A DNA stretch of 64,000 bases from Cercis canadensis (Eukaryota > Streptophyta > Magnoliopsida > Fabales > Fabaceae), in NCBI GenBank assembly GCA_003255065.1, contig QAOA01005371.1, positions 1 through 64,000 of the forward strand. Direction: 5' to 3'. Shown here piece after piece: positions 61,232-64,000 of this stretch. The position numbers and the translations under genes were made by a program. Position 1 is the first letter of the stretch. The number at the start of each line of letters is the position of its first letter. Below the pieces are notes generated by a model, which ran no database searches, was not told the DNA's origin, and saw only the letters and a program-made list of their open reading frames with translations.

Positions 61232-64000
61232 ATTTGAGTGTAATATTCGTAATGGAGGCTGTTACTACTTTTACTGTAAAGTTGCAAGATTCTGTGAAAC
61301 TCAACCAGTTTGATGGAACAAATTTCACAAGGTGGAAGGACAAGATGAAGTTCTTACTCACAACCTTGAAGGTGTTTTATATCTTGAACCCAAATCTGCC
61401 ACCCATTGCTGCACCAACTGCTAAAGATTCGGATCAAGTAAGGAACCAGAGGCAGAAACGTGAGGAAGATGAATTGGTGTGTCATGGCCACATTTTGAAT
61501 ACCCTTACGGATCGTCTCTATGATCTCTACTCCAATCTGACTTCACCAAAAGACATCTAGAATGCATTGGAAGTCAAATATCAAAGCGAAAAGAGAGGTA
61601 CTGACAAATTTCTTGCTTTCAATTACTTTGATTTCAAAATGTCTGATAACATGCCAGTCATGGATCAAGTCCATGAACTACAAATTTTAGTTTCCAGATT
61701 AAGAGATTTGGAGATCTCAATTCCTGATACTCTTTAGATAGGAGCAATTTTGTCCAAATTGCCTCCTTCTTGGAATGGGTACAGAAAGAAAGTGTTGCAT
61801 TCACCTGATAATTTCACTCTTGAACAGTTTCAAACTCATTTGCAGATTGAGTGTGAAACTTGTGTCAGAGATGAAAAGTTTATGAAAATAAATGTGAATC
61901 CAAAAGAGAATTCGCAGCAAGTGAATGCAATAACAGGTAATTCTGGAAACAACAAATCCGGAAACAAGTCTGGAGGGAAGAATCAAGACAAACTTAAAGT
62001 CCAGAAAAATGGTGGATTCAAGAAAAACAAAAAGAACAAGGTCTGCTTTCACTGTGGAAAGAAAGGACACTACATCAAGGAATGTAGATTCAAGAATTAT
62101 GAAAAGAAGAAAGAAAATACTTCTGAAAAGGCCAAACTAGCCAACTTGTTGGAAGATGAAGTAAAATAACTTGTTGCAATGGTTTCCAACATTCAGATTG
62201 GAATGGTGACTGAGTTAAACATGACTGCTGCATCAAGTAATACAGATTGGTTCCTTGATTCAGGTGCAACAATTCATGTCAGCAACAACAAGACTTGCTT
62301 CAAAACTTACCATAAGTTGGAGGAACAAGATGAAATTCTAATGGGGAATCATCAGCGTGTCAAAGTGCATGGCAAAGGGTCTGTTGTACTAAATTTCACT
62401 TCTGGGCAGAAACTTACCCTTGTCAATGTTCATCATGTTCCTGATGTTAAAAGAAACTTAGTTTCTGCAAGTTTGCTTTGTAAGAAGGGTTTTAAGATTG
62501 TCCTAGAGTCAGACAAAATTGTAATGTCCAAGAGTGGACTGTTTGTAGGAAAGGGATACTCCCTTGATGGCATGTTTAAGTTAAGTGTGAATGAAATAAA
62601 TGTTGTTTATGCTTACATTGATTCTTCTTCTTTATGGCATGCTAGACTAGGACATTTAAATTATCATATGATAAAATATATGTCAACTCATGATTATATT
62701 GATTGCAAGCATGTTCATAAAGATAAATGTGAAATTTGTGTTGAAGCAAAAATAACAAGAAAACCTTTTCCTAAAGTAGAGCGTGATACACAAATCTTAG
62801 ATTTGATTCATTCTGATATTTGTGAATTAAATGGTAAATTAACCAGAGGAGGAAAAAGGTATTTCATTACATTTATAGATGATTGTTCTCGGTTTTTATA
62901 TGTATATCTATTGAGAACAAAAGATGAGGCCTTTGAAAGATTTAAGGAATTTAAATCTGTGGTAGAGAATCAAAAGGAAAGAAAAATTAAAATAATTCGG
63001 AGTGATAGAGGTGGAGAATATTTCTCTACAGAATTTGATAAATTCTGTGAAGAAAATGGAATAATCCATCAGAAAACCGCCCCTTTTACACCCCAGCAGA
63101 ATGGACTAGCAGAAAGGAAAAATAGGACCCTAGTTGATATGGTAAATGCTATGCTTTTAAATGCTAAGTTACCATATAACTTGTGGGGTGAAGCTTTACT
63201 TACTGCATGTCACATTCATAACAAAGTTCCTTCCAAGAAAACACATATTTCACCATATGAAATTTGGAATGGAAGGAAACCAAATCTGAATTATTTTAAA
63301 GTGTGGGGGTGTATTGCATTCTATAGACTTCCTGATTCTCAAAGAACCAAATTAGGGCCAAGAGGAATTAAAAGTGTTTTTGTTGGTTATGCACAAAATT
63401 CTAAAGCATATAGACTTCTAAATTTAGAGTCTAATGTTATAGTGGAATCTATTCATGTTGAATTTTTTGAAGAAAAATTCATGTTAGATCAAATTGTGCA
63501 TGAACCTGAAAGTGGTATGCATGAACCACAAAATTCACAGGATCAAAATAGTTTTGATAATTTTAATTCTCTTGCTAAAGGTAAGAGAAAACTTGTGAAT
63601 GAACCATCTGAATCAAGAAGAAGTCAAAGACCAAGAAAAGAGAAAAGCCTTGATCCTGATTTTATTACTTTCTTGGTAGAAGGTAGTAGAAATCGGATTT
63701 GTAAAAAGGTGAAGATATTATTAAACATTGAAAGTGAGCCCAAAACTTTTGAAGAAGCAATGTCTTCTAGAGATTCAGCTTTCTGAAAAGAAGCTGTGAA
63801 TGATGAAATGGACTCAATAATGTCTAATAATACTTGGGTCTTAGTTGACTTACCACCTGGCTCAAAGCCCATTGGTAACAAATGGGTTTTCAGGAGGAAA
63901 TATAATTCTGATGGTACATTGCAAACCTTTAAAGCAAGACTAGTTGCAAAAGGTTTTACTCAAAAGAAAGATCTAGATTATTTTGATACCTATGCTCCAG
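60636..64000 (+). mobile_element. Ty1-copia retrotransposon, well preserved, cut by window end
   Basis: Plus-strand element whose right part lies beyond the window. A probable 5' LTR begins TGTTGAAATAATTTG near 60636 and may end near 61231. The boundary is tentative because the partner LTR is not visible and I could not identify a standard primer-binding site. Parts: gag from about 61251 with a CCHC zinc knuckle (CFHCGKKGHYIKEC); protease with DSGATIH near 62260; integrase with the HHCC region and DDE core including FIDDCSRF and TPQQNGLAERKN (about 62640-63300); and the start of reverse transcriptase ([21 protein letters not shown]) from about 63790. It is broken at about four points but otherwise close to whole. 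It looks younger than the copy at 49243-54356. Confidence 0.85.

Overview
The window is nuclear DNA from a flowering plant, most likely a eudicot. The signs are AT-rich intergenic DNA, many short GT-AG introns, plant-type versions of conserved genes, and a dense load of plant DNA transposons and Ty1-copia elements. Six conserved host genes could be rebuilt exon by exon, and all six lie on the minus strand. In coordinate order they are: a TraB-like membrane protein (1811-3691, with an upstream leader intron); a ubiquitin E2 variant of the UEV1/MMZ type (9296-12706, last few codons not placed); cytosolic histidyl-tRNA synthetase (33402-39235, 7 exons, 877 aa); ribosomal protein S15/uS19 (40759-42403, 4 exons, 151 aa); the XAP5-family nuclear protein XCT (44249-48555, 12 exons, 336 aa); and ribosomal protein L13/eL13 (55583-56930, 4 coding exons, 207 aa). 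A possible 49-aa two-exon gene (29625-29912) and a doubtful exon pair near 16.5 kb are also on the minus strand. These are housekeeping functions (translation, K63 ubiquitin signalling, nuclear regulation) and do not form a pathway or cluster.

Between the genes, transposons dominate. 16900-29017 is a stack of nested DNA transposons. The outermost layer is a PIF/Harbinger-like inverted-repeat element with two converging, decayed copies of a Myb/SANT-like ORF. Its left arm is interrupted by a CACTA element (17142-22226). That element is interrupted by a hAT element (18592-21317) with a perfect 8-bp target duplication, and the hAT carries a fragment of a pentatricopeptide-repeat gene. Other elements are a MULE-type foldback element with a 9-bp target duplication (30478-31028), a foldback MITE family in three copies with target duplications of about 11 bp (42805-43353, 48977-54617, 59191-59692), a MULE-like TIR element (5238-6504) and a 5'-truncated LINE (14582-14955).

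Two Ty1-copia elements are present as fossils. One (49243-54356, minus strand) sits inside the second foldback MITE copy, has two LTRs of about 525 bp and is heavily decayed. The other (from about 60636, plus strand) runs off the right end of the window and is much better preserved.

The assembly has many single N characters. Most separate near-identical flanking copies (for example around 6888, 15895, 34823, 37210, 48852 and 49094), so these local duplications look like unmerged contig ends or haplotypes rather than biology. The copies differ by small changes, which fits a heterozygous source.
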